This document shows positions 17,554 to 27,459 of a stretch of DNA of 64,000 nt, piece after piece; the stretch's first letter is position 1, and each line of letters begins with the position of its first letter. The stretch comes from Geomicrobium sediminis. GTDB lineage: Bacteria > Bacillota > Bacilli > Bacillales > Marinococcaceae. A model generated the notes under the pieces. The model was not told the DNA's origin. It did not search any database and was given only the letters and a program-made list of their open reading frames with translations. The DNA lies in assembly GCF_016908595.1 (NCBI RefSeq), contig NZ_JAFBEC010000004.1, positions 62,001 to 126,000 on the forward strand, given 5' to 3'. Position numbers and translations under genes: made by a program.

Positions 17554-19227
17554 GTGTCAAATACAATTAACGGCCAGATGCTTCTGGCCATGTTTAATGA
17601 GGGAGCAGTCGCTTTAGAGAAACACGCAAAGCGAGTTGACGCTCTAAATGTCTTTCCTGTACCAGATGGTGATACTGGAACGAATATGAGCCTTACGATT
17701 CGATCTGGTGTGAAGGAAATGAAACAGCAAGATGCAACGAGTGCAAACCAAGTTGCAAAAACGTTCTCTAAAGGTTTATTAATGGGAGCACGTGGAAATT
17801 CAGGTGTCATTTTGTCACAACTATTCCGTGGTTTTGCAAAAGGCATTGAGCATGATCAAGTGCTTGACGGACAAGCGCTTGCTAAAGCGTTCGATGGAGG
17901 CGTTCAGACGGCTTATAAAGCGGTTATGAAGCCTGTTGAGGGGACAATCTTAACGGTTGCTAAAGATGCAGCTGAAAAAGCGACCAAGTCTGCAAAGAAA
18001 ACGAAGGATGCAGAGCAAGTACTTGTCGATGCGATTGAAGAAGCGAAAGCTTCACTTGAACGTACACCTGATTTACTTCCGGTACTTAAAGAAGTAGGTG
18101 TCGTCGATTCAGGCGGTCAAGGACTTGTCTACATCTATGAAGGTATGCTACGTGCAATGCGCGGAGAAACGACAGCAGATGATGCTCCAGAGCAAGCGAC
18201 GATGGAAGAGCTCGTTCATGTTGAACACCACAACATTCAAGGTGACATGAATCCAGAGGATATTGAATTTGGATATTGTACTGAAGTGATGGTTCGCTTT
18301 AGCGATGACAAAACGAACGAGTCGCCTTACGTTGAAGAAGATTTCCGCAATACGTTAAGCCAATATGGCGATTCTCTTCTAGTCGTAAGTGATGAAGATA
18401 TTATTAAGATTCATATTCATGCTGAACATCCAGGTTTCATCATGAACGAGGCACAAAAGTACGGGGATCTTATTCACGTTAAAGTCGACAACATGCGTGA
18501 CCAGCATGCTGCACTTTCAAATGAACCTAAGAAAACTGAACCGCCCGTTCCGAAAAAAACTCAAGAAGAAGCTGAGTTTGCTATGATTGCCGTTGCAATG
18601 GGTGAAGGAATTCGTGATCTATTCAAGAGTGTCGGTGTAGACATCGTGATCGAAGGTGGTCAAACGATGAACCCGAGCACGGAGCAGTTGACGAATGCAA
18701 TTAAAGAAACACACGCAAAGCATGTGTTTTTAATTCCAAACAATAGCAACATCATTATGACAGCCGAGCAAGCAGCTGACGTGAGTGATCGTGATGTTCG
18801 TGTCATCCCTACGAAGTCTGTTCCTCAAGGATTAAGCGCGCTGTTTTCGTTTAATGCAATGAACGATGCCGATCGCAACCAAAAAGAAATGACGGAGAGC
18901 ATTTCTCAAGTGAAAAGTGGTCAAATTACGAAATCAATTCGTGACACAGCGATTGATGGCATAGACATTAAGAAAGACGACATCATGGGCATTGTTGAGA
19001 ACAAAATTGTAAGCTCAGGAGACTCTTTAGAAGAGACGCTCATTTCTGTGACAAGCCAAATGGTAGACAACGATACAGAGATGGTAACGATCATTAGTGG
19101 TGAAGAAGCAGAAGCATCTTGTACGGATGCGCTCGTCTCTTACATCGAAGAGAAGTATCCAGAAGTTGAGACTGAAGTGCATGAAGGGAAACAACCGCTT
19201 TACCATTACATTATTGCTGCTGAATAA
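17554..19227 (+). CDS. fakA: Fatty acid kinase catalytic subunit FakA (YloV, DAK2 domain)
   Basis: A 557-residue kinase that phosphorylates exogenous fatty acids bound to a FakB protein, yielding acyl-phosphate for PlsX/PlsY. The N-terminal DhaL/DAK2 ATP-binding domain shows NVFPVPDGDTGTNMS (about 32-46) and GARGNSGVILSQ near 77; a middle domain with a GYCTEVMVRF segment and a C-terminal domain similar to EDD/DegV folds follow. The start is GTG with GAGGTG upstream. It is followed 22 bp later by a DegV-family gene, the expected partner, which makes the fatty acid kinase assignment stronger here than from sequence alone. Confidence 0.93.
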   Translation: MSNTINGQMLLAMFNEGAVALEKHAKRVDALNVFPVPDGDTGTNMSLTIRSGVKEMKQQDATSANQVAKTFSKGLLMGARGNSGVILSQLFRGFAKGIEHDQVLDGQALAKAFDGGVQTAYKAVMKPVEGTILTVAKDAAEKATKSAKKTKDAEQVLVDAIEEAKASLERTPDLLPVLKEVGVVDSGGQGLVYIYEGMLRAMRGETTADDAPEQATMEELVHVEHHNIQGDMNPEDIEFGYCTEVMVRFSDDKTNESPYVEEDFRNTLSQYGDSLLVVSDEDIIKIHIHAEHPGFIMNEAQKYGDLIHVKVDNMRDQHAALSNEPKKTEPPVPKKTQEEAEFAMIAVAMGEGIRDLFKSVGVDIVIEGGQTMNPSTEQLTNAIKETHAKHVFLIPNNSNIIMTAEQAADVSDRDVRVIPTKSVPQGLSALFSFNAMNDADRNQKEMTESISQVKSGQITKSIRDTAIDGIDIKKDDIMGIVENKIVSSGDSLEETLISVTSQMVDNDTEMVTIISGEEAEASCTDALVSYIEEKYPEVETEVHEGKQPLYHYIIAAE

Positions 19228-19249
19228 AAGATAAGAGGGGATGGATGAT

Positions 19250-20116
19250 ATGACACGTGTAAAGATTGTTACGGACAGTACGGCTGATATTCCGAACTCG
19301 CTCGCTGAAGAACTAGACATTACCGTTATTCCACTAAAAGTGAACTTTTCAGCGGATGAGACGTATCTTGATGGAATTGAATTAAGTCCGACTGCCTTTT
19401 ATGAGAAGTTACAACAAGCGAATCAAATGCCAACAACTTCTCAACCTTCACCGTACGATTTTGAAAAGCTTTACAACGAGATCTACGATGAATCAGAAGA
19501 AGATACCGTCATATTTTCCATTCATCTGTCTTCTAAATTGAGCGGTACGTATCAAGCTGCAACGATCGCTGCCTCAGAAGTAGAAGACAAAATTAACGTG
19601 CATGTGATTGATTCAAAACGAGCGAGCTATTCTATTGGCATAATCGTCGCTGATGTAGCGAAGCTTGCTATTGAAGGCGCTGATCAAAAGGCAATTCAAG
19701 ACCGTATCGACGTTCTTCTAAATGAAACATCGGTATACTTTATGGTTGAAACACTTGAGTATTTACAAAAAAACGGTAGAATCGGTAAAGCACAAGCACT
19801 TATTGGATCCTTATTAAAAATGAAACCGATTTTATCTCTTTCGAAAGAAGGAGAAGTCTACCCGTTTGAAAAAGCTCGTGGCCGTAAAAAAGCAATCGAT
19901 AAAATTGTAGAAACGTTACAAGAAACATACAAAGACCAACCGGTAGACATCGGATTAAGTCATGCGGTGGCTCCTGAAGTTGGCGACACGGTTTTAGAGG
20001 AAATCAAAGCTCGTTTAAACACTCAATCGACAGTTAAGACAGAAATCGGTGCGGTAATTGGTACTCATGTTGGACCGGGAACTGTTGCCGTGATGGTCAC
20101 TCCTACAAAAGCGTAA
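19250..20116 (+). CDS. DegV family fatty-acid-binding protein (FakB-type)
   Basis: A 288-residue DegV-domain protein: KIVTDSTADIP at the N terminus, the substrate-phosphate segment TTSQPSPYDF near 62-71, and SSKLSGTYQAA near 96-106, plus the C-terminal HVGPGTVAV. DegV/FakB proteins bury a fatty acid and present its carboxylate to FakA. Location right after fakA supports a FakB role; in B. subtilis fakA (yloV) is instead followed by sdaAB as I recall. ATG 19250 is preferred to 19241 because GAGGGG is nine nt before it. Fatty acid preference cannot be read from sequence. Confidence 0.9.
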   Translation: MTRVKIVTDSTADIPNSLAEELDITVIPLKVNFSADETYLDGIELSPTAFYEKLQQANQMPTTSQPSPYDFEKLYNEIYDESEEDTVIFSIHLSSKLSGTYQAATIAASEVEDKINVHVIDSKRASYSIGIIVADVAKLAIEGADQKAIQDRIDVLLNETSVYFMVETLEYLQKNGRIGKAQALIGSLLKMKPILSLSKEGEVYPFEKARGRKKAIDKIVETLQETYKDQPVDIGLSHAVAPEVGDTVLEEIKARLNTQSTVKTEIGAVIGTHVGPGTVAVMVTPTKA

Positions 20117-20126
20117 GGGGATTGTT

Positions 20127-20789
20127 ATGAAATATCGTAGTGTTACAGAGATTATTGGTCCAATCATGGTTGGACCGTCCAGCTCACATACTGCAGGTGC
20201 TGCTAGAATTGGACGTCTTGCAAGACTGCTTTTTGATGGTCAACCGAAGCGTGTGAACATTCATTTATACGGCTCATTTGCGAAAACGTACAAAGGTCAC
20301 GGTACTGACGTGGCGTTAATCGGTGGATTGCTCGACTTTGATACGTTTGATGAGCGAATTCGCGATGCAAAGGAACATGCAAGCAATGCAAACATGCGTG
20401 TTCGCTTTCATGAAGAAGAAGCCATTCCTGACCATCCAAATACGGTCAAGCTACGCCTTGAATCCGACGACAGTGCGATGGAACTTGTTGGAATTTCAAT
20501 CGGTGGCGGTAAGATTGAGATTATTGAGTTAAACGGATTTGCTTTACAATTAACCGGACATCATCCAGCACTTCTAATTGTTCATCAAGATCGGTACGGA
20601 GTCATTGCAAATGTGGCAAACGTACTAGCGCTTCATAAAGTGAACATTGGTCATATGAAAGTCTCACGAAAAGAAAAAGGGCGAGAAGCTCTCATGGTCA
20701 TTGAAGTTGATCAAACGGTCACAGATGAGATTATGACATCACTTGAAAAACTTGAGCATGTAGACCAAGTCGCAAAACTTCACGAATAA
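20127..20789 (+). CDS. sdaAB: L-serine dehydratase, iron-sulfur dependent, beta subunit
   Basis: A 220-residue beta subunit of the heterodimeric [4Fe-4S] L-serine deaminase, which converts serine to pyruvate and ammonia. GPSSSHTAGAARIGR (about 16-30) is the family signature; the C-terminal ACT domain (about 148-220) begins with LLIVHQDRYGVIANVAN and may sense serine. The gene starts at an ATG after AAGGGG, 10 bp after the DegV gene, and is followed by the alpha-subunit gene. Confidence 0.96.
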   Translation: MKYRSVTEIIGPIMVGPSSSHTAGAARIGRLARLLFDGQPKRVNIHLYGSFAKTYKGHGTDVALIGGLLDFDTFDERIRDAKEHASNANMRVRFHEEEAIPDHPNTVKLRLESDDSAMELVGISIGGGKIEIIELNGFALQLTGHHPALLIVHQDRYGVIANVANVLALHKVNIGHMKVSRKEKGREALMVIEVDQTVTDEIMTSLEKLEHVDQVAKLHE

Positions 20790-20810
20790 ATGATTGAGAG
20801 GTGGACGTTC

Positions 20811-21698
20811 ATGTTTCGAAACGTCGCAGAGTTAATCGAATTAACTAATAGAGATGGAATCTCCATTTCAGAAGTCATGATTCAACAAGAGATCGAGGTG
20901 ACAGGTCGTTCAAGGGAAGCCGTCTTAACGGATATGGATGAGAAGCTCACGATTATGGAAGAAGCCGTAAGACGTGGCATTGAAGAAGATGTAAAATCTG
21001 TTTCAGGACTCACCGGTGGAGACGGAAAAAAGCTTGAGAAGTATATCGAAAATGGCAACGGTCTAAGTGGTGACACACTGTTACGCGCAGTGAGTCGTGC
21101 AATGGCAACAAACGAAGTGAATGCAGCAATGGGAATGATCTGTGCGACACCAACAGCCGGCTCCGCTGGAGTCGTCCCTGGAACGTTGTTTAGTCTTAAA
21201 GACAAATTAAACCCAACTCGTGAAGCGATGCAACGCTATTTATTGACTTCAGGTGCATTTGGTCTTGTCGTTGCGAACAATGCTTCGATTTCAGGAGCTG
21301 CGGGTGGTTGTCAAGCAGAAGTCGGTTCTGCAGCAGGTATGGCAGCAGCAGCTGCTGTAGAGCTTGCAGGCGGTACACCGAAGCAATCTGCTGAAGCAAT
21401 GGCAATGGCACTTAAAAATATGCTAGGACTCGTTTGCGACCCGGTTGCAGGACTCGTTGAAGTACCTTGTGTCAAACGAAACGCAGCAGGTGCGTCGATT
21501 GCAATGGTAGCAGCTGATATGGCGCTAGCCGGAATCGAAAGTCGCATACCTTGTGATGAAGTAATTGATGCGATGTATCGCATCGGTGAGAGTATGTCAG
21601 AAACGTTAAAAGAAACTGCTTTAGGTGGGCTTGCTGCGACACCTACAGGCAAAGCGCTCGAATCACAAATTTTTGACCTTTCTGCTGAGCGTACATGA
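20811..21698 (+). CDS. sdaAA: L-serine dehydratase, iron-sulfur dependent, alpha subunit
   Basis: A 295-residue catalytic subunit. Cysteines likely to ligate the [4Fe-4S] cluster occur in MICATPTAGSAG, GGCQAEVGSAAG, LVCDPVAG and VEVPCVKRNA. The small-residue-rich middle part is typical. ATG 20811 has GAGAGG upstream; an in-frame ATG at 20790 lies immediately after the sdaAB stop and lacks a ribosome site. Its stop overlaps recG by 4 bp (ATGA), linking serine catabolism genes and recG in one unit, as in B. subtilis. Confidence 0.96.
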   Translation: MFRNVAELIELTNRDGISISEVMIQQEIEVTGRSREAVLTDMDEKLTIMEEAVRRGIEEDVKSVSGLTGGDGKKLEKYIENGNGLSGDTLLRAVSRAMATNEVNAAMGMICATPTAGSAGVVPGTLFSLKDKLNPTREAMQRYLLTSGAFGLVVANNASISGAAGGCQAEVGSAAGMAAAAAVELAGGTPKQSAEAMAMALKNMLGLVCDPVAGLVEVPCVKRNAAGASIAMVAADMALAGIESRIPCDEVIDAMYRIGESMSETLKETALGGLAATPTGKALESQIFDLSAERT

Positions 21699-23728
21699 TG
21701 AACACACCCGTCTCCTCGCTAAAAGGAATCGGTAAAGAAAGTGCCAAAGACCTCGAGCGCCTTGGCATTTTCTTTATTTCTGATCTTCTAGCACACCTTC
21801 CTTATCGCTATGAAAACAAAGAAGCACAACCGGTTGAACAGCTCGTTCATGATGAAAATGTGACCGTTGAAGGAGTTGTAATCGGTGAAGCGAGAGTAAG
21901 TTTCTACGGAAGAAAGAAAAACCGATTGAATTTTAAAATGAACAGCGGGGGACACGTGTTAAACGTTGTAGCGTTTAACCGTGCTTTTTTAAAAAGCAAA
22001 TTGCAAAACGAAGTCGCAATTACAGTGTCAGGGAAGTGGAATCGGCACCGAGCTCAAATTACCGCTCAATCCATTGAAGTTGGACAAGTAGAAGAGAAAA
22101 GGCCGTATGCCCCAATCTACGCCTTATCTGGAAGGTTAACGACACGTCAGCTAACGCAATGGACAGAAGATGCGCTAGCGATGACCGAGGCGTTTCCGCC
22201 AGAGCGTTTGCCAGAGGCTTTGTTAGAGCGATATAAATTACCGGCGATCGTCGATACGATTCAACAGTTACATCGCCCAACAGACAAAGAATCTTTAAAA
22301 CATGCAAGAAGACGTTACATATACGAAGAGTTTCTACTGTTTCAACTGCGCATGCAAGCGTATAAGCGTTCAGTACGCCAAAATGAACAGGCAACACCAC
22401 TTCAAGAAGACGTAGTTAAAGTAAAGGCGTTTATGGAGACTTTACCATTTGCGCTTACACAAGCGCAAAAGCGCTCACTTGATGAAATTGTTCATGATTT
22501 GCACCAACCGTATCGAATGAATCGCTTACTACAAGGAGATGTAGGTTCAGGTAAAACTGTCGTAGCAGCGATTGCAATGTATGCAGTTATTACTGCGGGA
22601 AAAACGACAGCATTAATGGTGCCAACGGAGATTCTAGCTGAGCAACATTATGAATCGTTGCAAGAACTCTTTCGTGATTGCGACGTTTCAATTCGTTTGC
22701 TGACGGGCTCCACGAGAAAGTCTGAACGCAAACAAACGATTGAAGCATTAGAAGCAGGTCAGGTGAATGTATTAATTGGAACCCACGCCCTCATTCAACC
22801 TGACGTCCCAATTCCAAATCTCGGGCTCGTCGTGACCGATGAACAACATCGATTTGGCGTGAATCAAAGACGTGCATTGAAAGAAAAAGGCAGCCCAGAT
22901 GTGTTGTTTATGACCGCAACACCTATTCCGAGAACGCTTGCGATTACAGCATTTGGTGATATGGACGTATCAAGAATTGATGAGCAACCCGTAGGGCGTA
23001 AACCGGTAGAAACGTATTGGGCGAAGCATGATATGTTCGAGCGAGTCATTACGTTTATTGAAAAAGAAATTCGTGCCGGACGTCAAGCGTATGTAATTTG
23101 CCCATTAATTGAGGAATCAGAGCAACTAGACGTACAAAATGCCATAGACTTGTATGAGCAATTGCAACAGATTCTTCCTAGCGTTTCTGTTGGACTCGTG
23201 CACGGTCGCCTCTCAAACGATGAGAAAAACGGCACGATGGAACGGTTTTTTAGTAATCACGTACAATTGCTCGTTTCTACAACGGTCGTTGAAGTCGGTG
23301 TAAACGTTCCGAATGCGACTTGTATGTTGATTTATGATGCGGATCGCTTTGGATTAGCTCAGCTACACCAGCTAAGAGGTCGAGTCGGTCGTGGAGATGC
23401 GCAATCGTACTGCATTTTGCTTTCAGATCCAACGTCTGAAACAGGAAAAGAACGAATGAAAATTATGACCGAAACAACAGATGGATTTGTGTTAGCAGAA
23501 GAAGATTTAAAGCTTAGAGGTCCTGGTGACTTACTTGGTAAGAAACAGAGCGGTATGCCTCACTTCCGTTTAGCAGATCCTGTCCATGATTACCGAGCCC
23601 TTGAAACAGCAAGACAAGACGCACAAACGCTCATACAGTCCGATGCGTTTTGGACCGACGCTGAGTACGAGGCGTTACGTAACTATTTATCCGATACAGG
23701 AGCGCTTTCTGGAGAGAAACTCGATTAA
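21695..23728 (+). CDS. recG: ATP-dependent DNA helicase RecG
   Basis: A 677-residue branch-migration helicase that reverses stalled forks and processes Holliday junctions. The N-terminal wedge/OB domain (about 1-150) includes HLPYRYE; the helicase core has Walker A GDVGSGKTVVA near 281, Walker B DEQH near 381, TATPIPRT, VVEVGVNVPNA and QLRGRVGRG. Length is normal. It starts with ATGA overlapping the sdaAA stop. fapR begins 77 bp later behind its own operator. Confidence 0.97.
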   Translation: MMNTPVSSLKGIGKESAKDLERLGIFFISDLLAHLPYRYENKEAQPVEQLVHDENVTVEGVVIGEARVSFYGRKKNRLNFKMNSGGHVLNVVAFNRAFLKSKLQNEVAITVSGKWNRHRAQITAQSIEVGQVEEKRPYAPIYALSGRLTTRQLTQWTEDALAMTEAFPPERLPEALLERYKLPAIVDTIQQLHRPTDKESLKHARRRYIYEEFLLFQLRMQAYKRSVRQNEQATPLQEDVVKVKAFMETLPFALTQAQKRSLDEIVHDLHQPYRMNRLLQGDVGSGKTVVAAIAMYAVITAGKTTALMVPTEILAEQHYESLQELFRDCDVSIRLLTGSTRKSERKQTIEALEAGQVNVLIGTHALIQPDVPIPNLGLVVTDEQHRFGVNQRRALKEKGSPDVLFMTATPIPRTLAITAFGDMDVSRIDEQPVGRKPVETYWAKHDMFERVITFIEKEIRAGRQAYVICPLIEESEQLDVQNAIDLYEQLQQILPSVSVGLVHGRLSNDEKNGTMERFFSNHVQLLVSTTVVEVGVNVPNATCMLIYDADRFGLAQLHQLRGRVGRGDAQSYCILLSDPTSETGKERMKIMTETTDGFVLAEEDLKLRGPGDLLGKKQSGMPHFRLADPVHDYRALETARQDAQTLIQSDAFWTDAEYEALRNYLSDTGALSGEKLD

Positions 23729-23765
23729 AGATTTGTTGATTTTCTCTCCAGATTGTTGCAAACTA

Positions 23766-23785
23766 CTATTAGGACCTAGTCATAG
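23766..23785 (+). promoter_or_regulatory. FapR operator upstream of fapR
   Basis: ATTAGGACCTAGTC (within 23766-23785, arms CTAT...ATAG) closely matches the FapR operator consensus as known from B. subtilis (ATTAGTACCT-N2-TCTTAA). It lies 20 bp before the fapR start, so the operon is probably autoregulated: FapR bound here represses until malonyl-CoA or malonyl-ACP releases it. Confidence 0.8.
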
Positions 23786-23805
23786 AAATGCGGTGCTTAT
23801 TATTC

Positions 23806-24363
23806 ATGAGAAAACCAAAGCATGTTCGTAAAGCTGAACTGAAGGAAACGATTCAAAACAATCCATTCATCACAGACGAAGCATTGGCTACGTCCTTTAA
23901 TGTTAGCATTCAAACGATTCGACTAGATCGCTTAGAACTCGGTATACCAGAACTTCGTGAGCGATTAAAAGACGTCGCAAGACAACACCATGATGAAGTA
24001 AAAGCGTTAACAGATGAAGAAGTAATCGGTGAAGTCATTGATTTACAACTTGATGAGACAGCGATTTCAATTATGGAAATTCGAGAAGAACATGTATTTA
24101 CGAGAAATGGAATTGCTCGTGGGCATCATTTGTTTGCACAAGCAAATTCACTAGCTGTGGCCATCATTAACGATGATTTCGTCGTAACAGGTCGTGCTAA
24201 TGTACGTTTTTCAAAACCAGTAAAAGCAACAGAACGAGTCGTTGCCAAAGCAAAAGTTACCGCTCATGACGACAAATGGACAACCGTAATCGTTGAAAGT
24301 TATGTCGATCAACGACGAGTATTTTCTGGGGAATTTCAAATGGCAAGAGGCCATCAAGACTAA
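23806..24363 (+). CDS. fapR: Transcription factor FapR, lipid-synthesis repressor
   Basis: A 186-residue repressor of fatty acid and phospholipid genes. The N-terminal helix-turn-helix (about 12-60) reads [37 protein letters not shown]; the C-terminal hot-dog domain (about 80-186) binds malonyl-CoA and includes [22 protein letters not shown] 23806 gives the family N terminus; the ribosome site is weak, and ATG 23788, immediately after the operator, is an alternative. It heads fapR-plsX-fabD-fabG-acpP, the same order as in B. subtilis. Confidence 0.95.
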   Translation: MRKPKHVRKAELKETIQNNPFITDEALATSFNVSIQTIRLDRLELGIPELRERLKDVARQHHDEVKALTDEEVIGEVIDLQLDETAISIMEIREEHVFTRNGIARGHHLFAQANSLAVAIINDDFVVTGRANVRFSKPVKATERVVAKAKVTAHDDKWTTVIVESYVDQRRVFSGEFQMARGHQD

Positions 24364-24400
24364 AGTGATGAAGGTTGAACTGATAAAAGGAGCTTAAAGC

Positions 24401-25396
24401 ATGAAGATTGCAGTAGACGCTATGGGCGGTGACAACGCCCCTAAAGCTCAAGTGGCTGGCGCAATGGCAGCTGTTAAAGCATTTGATCAAATTTCGATTG
24501 TTCTCGTCGGTGACGAAGCGCAAATTAACGAACATTTAAATGCGCATCCAAGAATTGAAATTTTGCATACCGAGGAAATCATTACAAACGAAGATGCGCC
24601 AACGCGTGCGGTGCGTCGTAAAAAGAACTCATCAATGGTCCTTGCTGTTCGGGAAGTACGGGAAGGCCGCTGTGATGCCTGTATTTCTGCAGGCAACACA
24701 GGTGCGCTTATGACGGCAGGACTTCTTCACGTTGGGCGAATTGACGGGGTGGAGCGTCCAGCGCTTGCGCCGATGTTACCGACGATTGATGGCGAAGGAT
24801 TCTTGCTTTTAGACGTTGGTGCGAACATTGAAGCGAGAGCGGAACACTTGTATCAGTACGGTGTTATGGGCGACGTTTATTTACGACAAGTGAAAAATCG
24901 TAAAACCCCTCGCATCGGTTTGTTAAACGTCGGAACAGAAGAAGGAAAAGGCAACGAGTTAGCAAAGGCTGCCTTTGAACAACTGCAAGGCGGAAAGTTC
25001 GAATTCGTTGGCAACGTTGAAGCAAGAGACGTATTAAACGGTGTTTGTGACGTTGTTGTCTGTGATGGATTCTCGGGGAACATCCTTCTAAAAACGATTG
25101 AAGGAACTGCTGAATCATTGTTCACGATCTTAAAGGCAGAGCTAACCTCAACGACAATGAACAAATTAGCAGCAGGAGTTTTGAAGCCTTCGTTTAAAAA
25201 TATAAAAGAGAAGATGAGTTATTCTCACTACGGTGGTGCTGGTTTGTTTGGGCTTAAAGCGCCAGTCATTAAAGCTCACGGCTCATCAGACCATACAGCG
25301 ATTTATCACGCAGTAAGGCAAGCTATGCAAATGATCGAAGAAAAAGTTCCAGAAGTCATCGCAAAAGAATTAAGCGATACGTCAGAGAAGGAGTGA
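24401..25396 (+). CDS. plsX: Phosphate acyltransferase PlsX
   Basis: A 331-residue peripheral membrane enzyme that converts acyl-ACP to acyl-phosphate, the donor for PlsY in phosphatidic acid synthesis. Signatures: [14 protein letters not shown] at the N terminus, SAGNTGALM near 97, [16 protein letters not shown] and [17 protein letters not shown] has AAAGGAG upstream. With FakA/FakB and the Fab genes nearby, the window covers both new and recycled acyl chains feeding phospholipid synthesis. Confidence 0.97.
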   Translation: MKIAVDAMGGDNAPKAQVAGAMAAVKAFDQISIVLVGDEAQINEHLNAHPRIEILHTEEIITNEDAPTRAVRRKKNSSMVLAVREVREGRCDACISAGNTGALMTAGLLHVGRIDGVERPALAPMLPTIDGEGFLLLDVGANIEARAEHLYQYGVMGDVYLRQVKNRKTPRIGLLNVGTEEGKGNELAKAAFEQLQGGKFEFVGNVEARDVLNGVCDVVVCDGFSGNILLKTIEGTAESLFTILKAELTSTTMNKLAAGVLKPSFKNIKEKMSYSHYGGAGLFGLKAPVIKAHGSSDHTAIYHAVRQAMQMIEEKVPEVIAKELSDTSEKE

Positions 25397-25401
25397 TTCA
25401 C

Positions 25402-26346
25402 ATGCGGAAGTTTGCGTTTTTGTTTCCTGGACAAGGGTCTCAAGTCATTGGAATGGGACTAGATGCGAAACAGACGAATGAATCATCGAAAAACGTCGTG
25501 GATGTTGCTGATCGTGTGTTACAATTTCCACTTTCGAAGCTCATGGAAGAAGGACCTGAAGAGGAACTAAAGCAAACGTCAAATGCACAACCAGCGCTTG
25601 TAACGACGAGCATTGCCACTTTGCAACTTGTTAAGGGGCTTAATGTTACCCCGTCATTTGTAGCAGGTCATAGTTTAGGAGAGTACAGTGCTCTCGTTGC
25701 CGCAGGTGTTTTAACGTTTGAAGATGCGGTTGCAGTCGTTCGTAAGCGTGGCCAGTTCATGGAAGCAGCAGTTCCGAACGGAACAGGTACGATGGCAGCA
25801 GTTATGGGTGGTACGCGTGAGGATTTAAAAGCGGTCTGTGAAGCTGTTACTGCTGAAGGTGAAGCTGTACAAATGGCTAACGTTAACGCACCTGGTCAAG
25901 TCGTTATTTCAGGGACGACTGCGGGTGTGAAGACGGTCGGTGAACGAATGAAAGAAAAAGGTGCGAAGCGTACGATCCCATTAAATGTGAGTGGACCATT
26001 CCACTCTGCATTGATGGAGCCTGCTGCAAATGAGCTAGAACAAGCGTTAGCTAGCATTCCATTTCGAGATGCAACCGTTCCAGTCATTACAAATGTATCC
26101 GCAACAAGCGAACAATCAGGCGAACGGTTAAAAGCAGGACTCGTCAAGCAAATGACATCTCCTGTTCTTTGGGAAGATTCGATTCGTTATATGATTGGTG
26201 AAGGCGTCAATACATTTGTTGAAGTAGGAAGTGGACAAGTACTATCAGGACTTGTGCGCAAAATTGATCGCAAAAATGTTGACGTTGTCTCTATTCATAC
26301 AAAAGACGATGTAGATAAGCTAAACGCATTACTTCAGGAGGTTTAA
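25402..26346 (+). CDS. fabD: Malonyl-CoA:ACP transacylase
   Basis: A 314-residue enzyme moving malonyl groups from CoA to acyl carrier protein. FLFPGQGSQ opens the protein; the catalytic serine is S91 in GHSLGEYSAL; the partner histidine lies in VSGPFHSALM near 200. ATG 25402 with GGAG is chosen over GTG 25393. It starts 5 bp after plsX and its end carries AGGAGG for the fabG TTG start. Confidence 0.97.
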   Translation: MRKFAFLFPGQGSQVIGMGLDAKQTNESSKNVVDVADRVLQFPLSKLMEEGPEEELKQTSNAQPALVTTSIATLQLVKGLNVTPSFVAGHSLGEYSALVAAGVLTFEDAVAVVRKRGQFMEAAVPNGTGTMAAVMGGTREDLKAVCEAVTAEGEAVQMANVNAPGQVVISGTTAGVKTVGERMKEKGAKRTIPLNVSGPFHSALMEPAANELEQALASIPFRDATVPVITNVSATSEQSGERLKAGLVKQMTSPVLWEDSIRYMIGEGVNTFVEVGSGQVLSGLVRKIDRKNVDVVSIHTKDDVDKLNALLQEV

Positions 26347-26350
26347 TCTA

Positions 26351-27097
26351 TTGAAATTGCAAGGAAAAAAAGCCCTAGTCACTGGGGCTTCTAGAGGAAT
26401 TGGACGTGCGATTGCAATCGAACTGGCTAGTCTTGGTGCCGATGTAGCGATTAACTATTCAGGCAATCAAGCAAAGGCAGAAGAAACAAAGGCAAGCTGT
26501 GAAGCTCACGGTGTACGAGCGATTACAATTCAAGCGGATGTTTCTGATGAAACACAAGTGAAAGAAATGTTCAAAACGGTCACGGATGAATTCGAGCGCA
26601 TTGACTTACTCATTAACAATGCGGGGATTACACGTGACAATCTGGTTATGCGTATGAAATCAGAAGATTGGGATGACGTGATGAACACGAACGTAAAGGG
26701 GGTGTTTCTCTGCTCGAAGGCGGCATCTAGACCGATGATGAAGCAACGCGAAGGTGTTATTGTCAACATCGCCTCTGTCGTTGGATCAATTGGAAATCCA
26801 GGTCAAGCGAACTACGTTGCGGCAAAGGCAGGTGTTGTCGGATTGACAAAGACGCTTGCGAAAGAGTTCGCAAGTCGTAACATTCGTGTGAATGCTGTTG
26901 CACCAGGCTTTATTGCAACTGAAATGACGGATGAATTGCAAGATGAAACAAAATCAGCATTACTTGAACAAATCCCACTTGCTACACTTGGTGAGCCAGA
27001 AGATGTTGCACGTGTTGTATCCTTTTTATGTGGAGAGGATAGTCGCTATATGACAGGACAAACGTTGCATGTTGATGGCGGCATGTATATGGGGTAA
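26351..27097 (+). CDS. fabG: 3-oxoacyl-[ACP] reductase
   Basis: A 248-residue SDR enzyme for the NADPH-dependent reduction step of fatty acid elongation. Cofactor motif TGASRGIGRAIA (about 12-23), NNAG near 88, and catalytic triad S142, Y155, K159 (NYVAAKAG) are all present; the C terminus is the expected TGQTLHVDGGMYM. The start is TTG with AGGAGG upstream. It sits between fabD and acpP. Confidence 0.97.
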   Translation: MKLQGKKALVTGASRGIGRAIAIELASLGADVAINYSGNQAKAEETKASCEAHGVRAITIQADVSDETQVKEMFKTVTDEFERIDLLINNAGITRDNLVMRMKSEDWDDVMNTNVKGVFLCSKAASRPMMKQREGVIVNIASVVGSIGNPGQANYVAAKAGVVGLTKTLAKEFASRNIRVNAVAPGFIATEMTDELQDETKSALLEQIPLATLGEPEDVARVVSFLCGEDSRYMTGQTLHVDGGMYMG

Positions 27098-27208
27098 GAC
27101 AAACCTCTCTAGTTTTTTACTAGGAAATCATCTATAATGACAATGGTTACATTCAATTAAATAAACAATCGAATTAAAAACACGAATGAAAGTCTAGGAG
27201 GAATTATC

Positions 27209-27445
27209 ATGGCAGAAACAAATACATTAGAGCGCGTAACGAAAATCATCGTTGATCGTCTAAGTGTGGAAGAGTCAGAAGTGAAAATGGAGTCAACGTT
27301 TAAAGAAGATCTAGGTGCAGATTCACTTGATGTTGTTGAACTTGTAATGGAACTTGAAGATGAGTTTGACCTTGAGATCTCAGATGAGGAAGCGGAAAAG
27401 ATTGCGACGGTTGCTGATGTCGTCAACTACATAGATGCACAGTAA
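27209..27445 (+). CDS. acpP: Acyl carrier protein
   Basis: A 78-residue acidic carrier protein; the phosphopantetheine attachment serine is S39 in [19 protein letters not shown]. It carries growing acyl chains for the Fab enzymes, PlsX and others. AGGAGG lies upstream of the ATG. A perfect TATAAT (27133-27138) without a clear -35 in the 111-bp gap after fabG may give extra transcription, as ACP is needed in excess. A good terminator follows. Confidence 0.98.
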   Translation: MAETNTLERVTKIIVDRLSVEESEVKMESTFKEDLGADSLDVVELVMELEDEFDLEISDEEAEKIATVADVVNYIDAQ

Positions 27446-27459
27446 CCCTTTCCTTTCAG

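Noticed and set aside
27111-27126. FapR operator upstream of acpP
   Set aside because: CTAGTTTTTTACTAGG is a small inverted repeat but matches the FapR consensus poorly on both strands.
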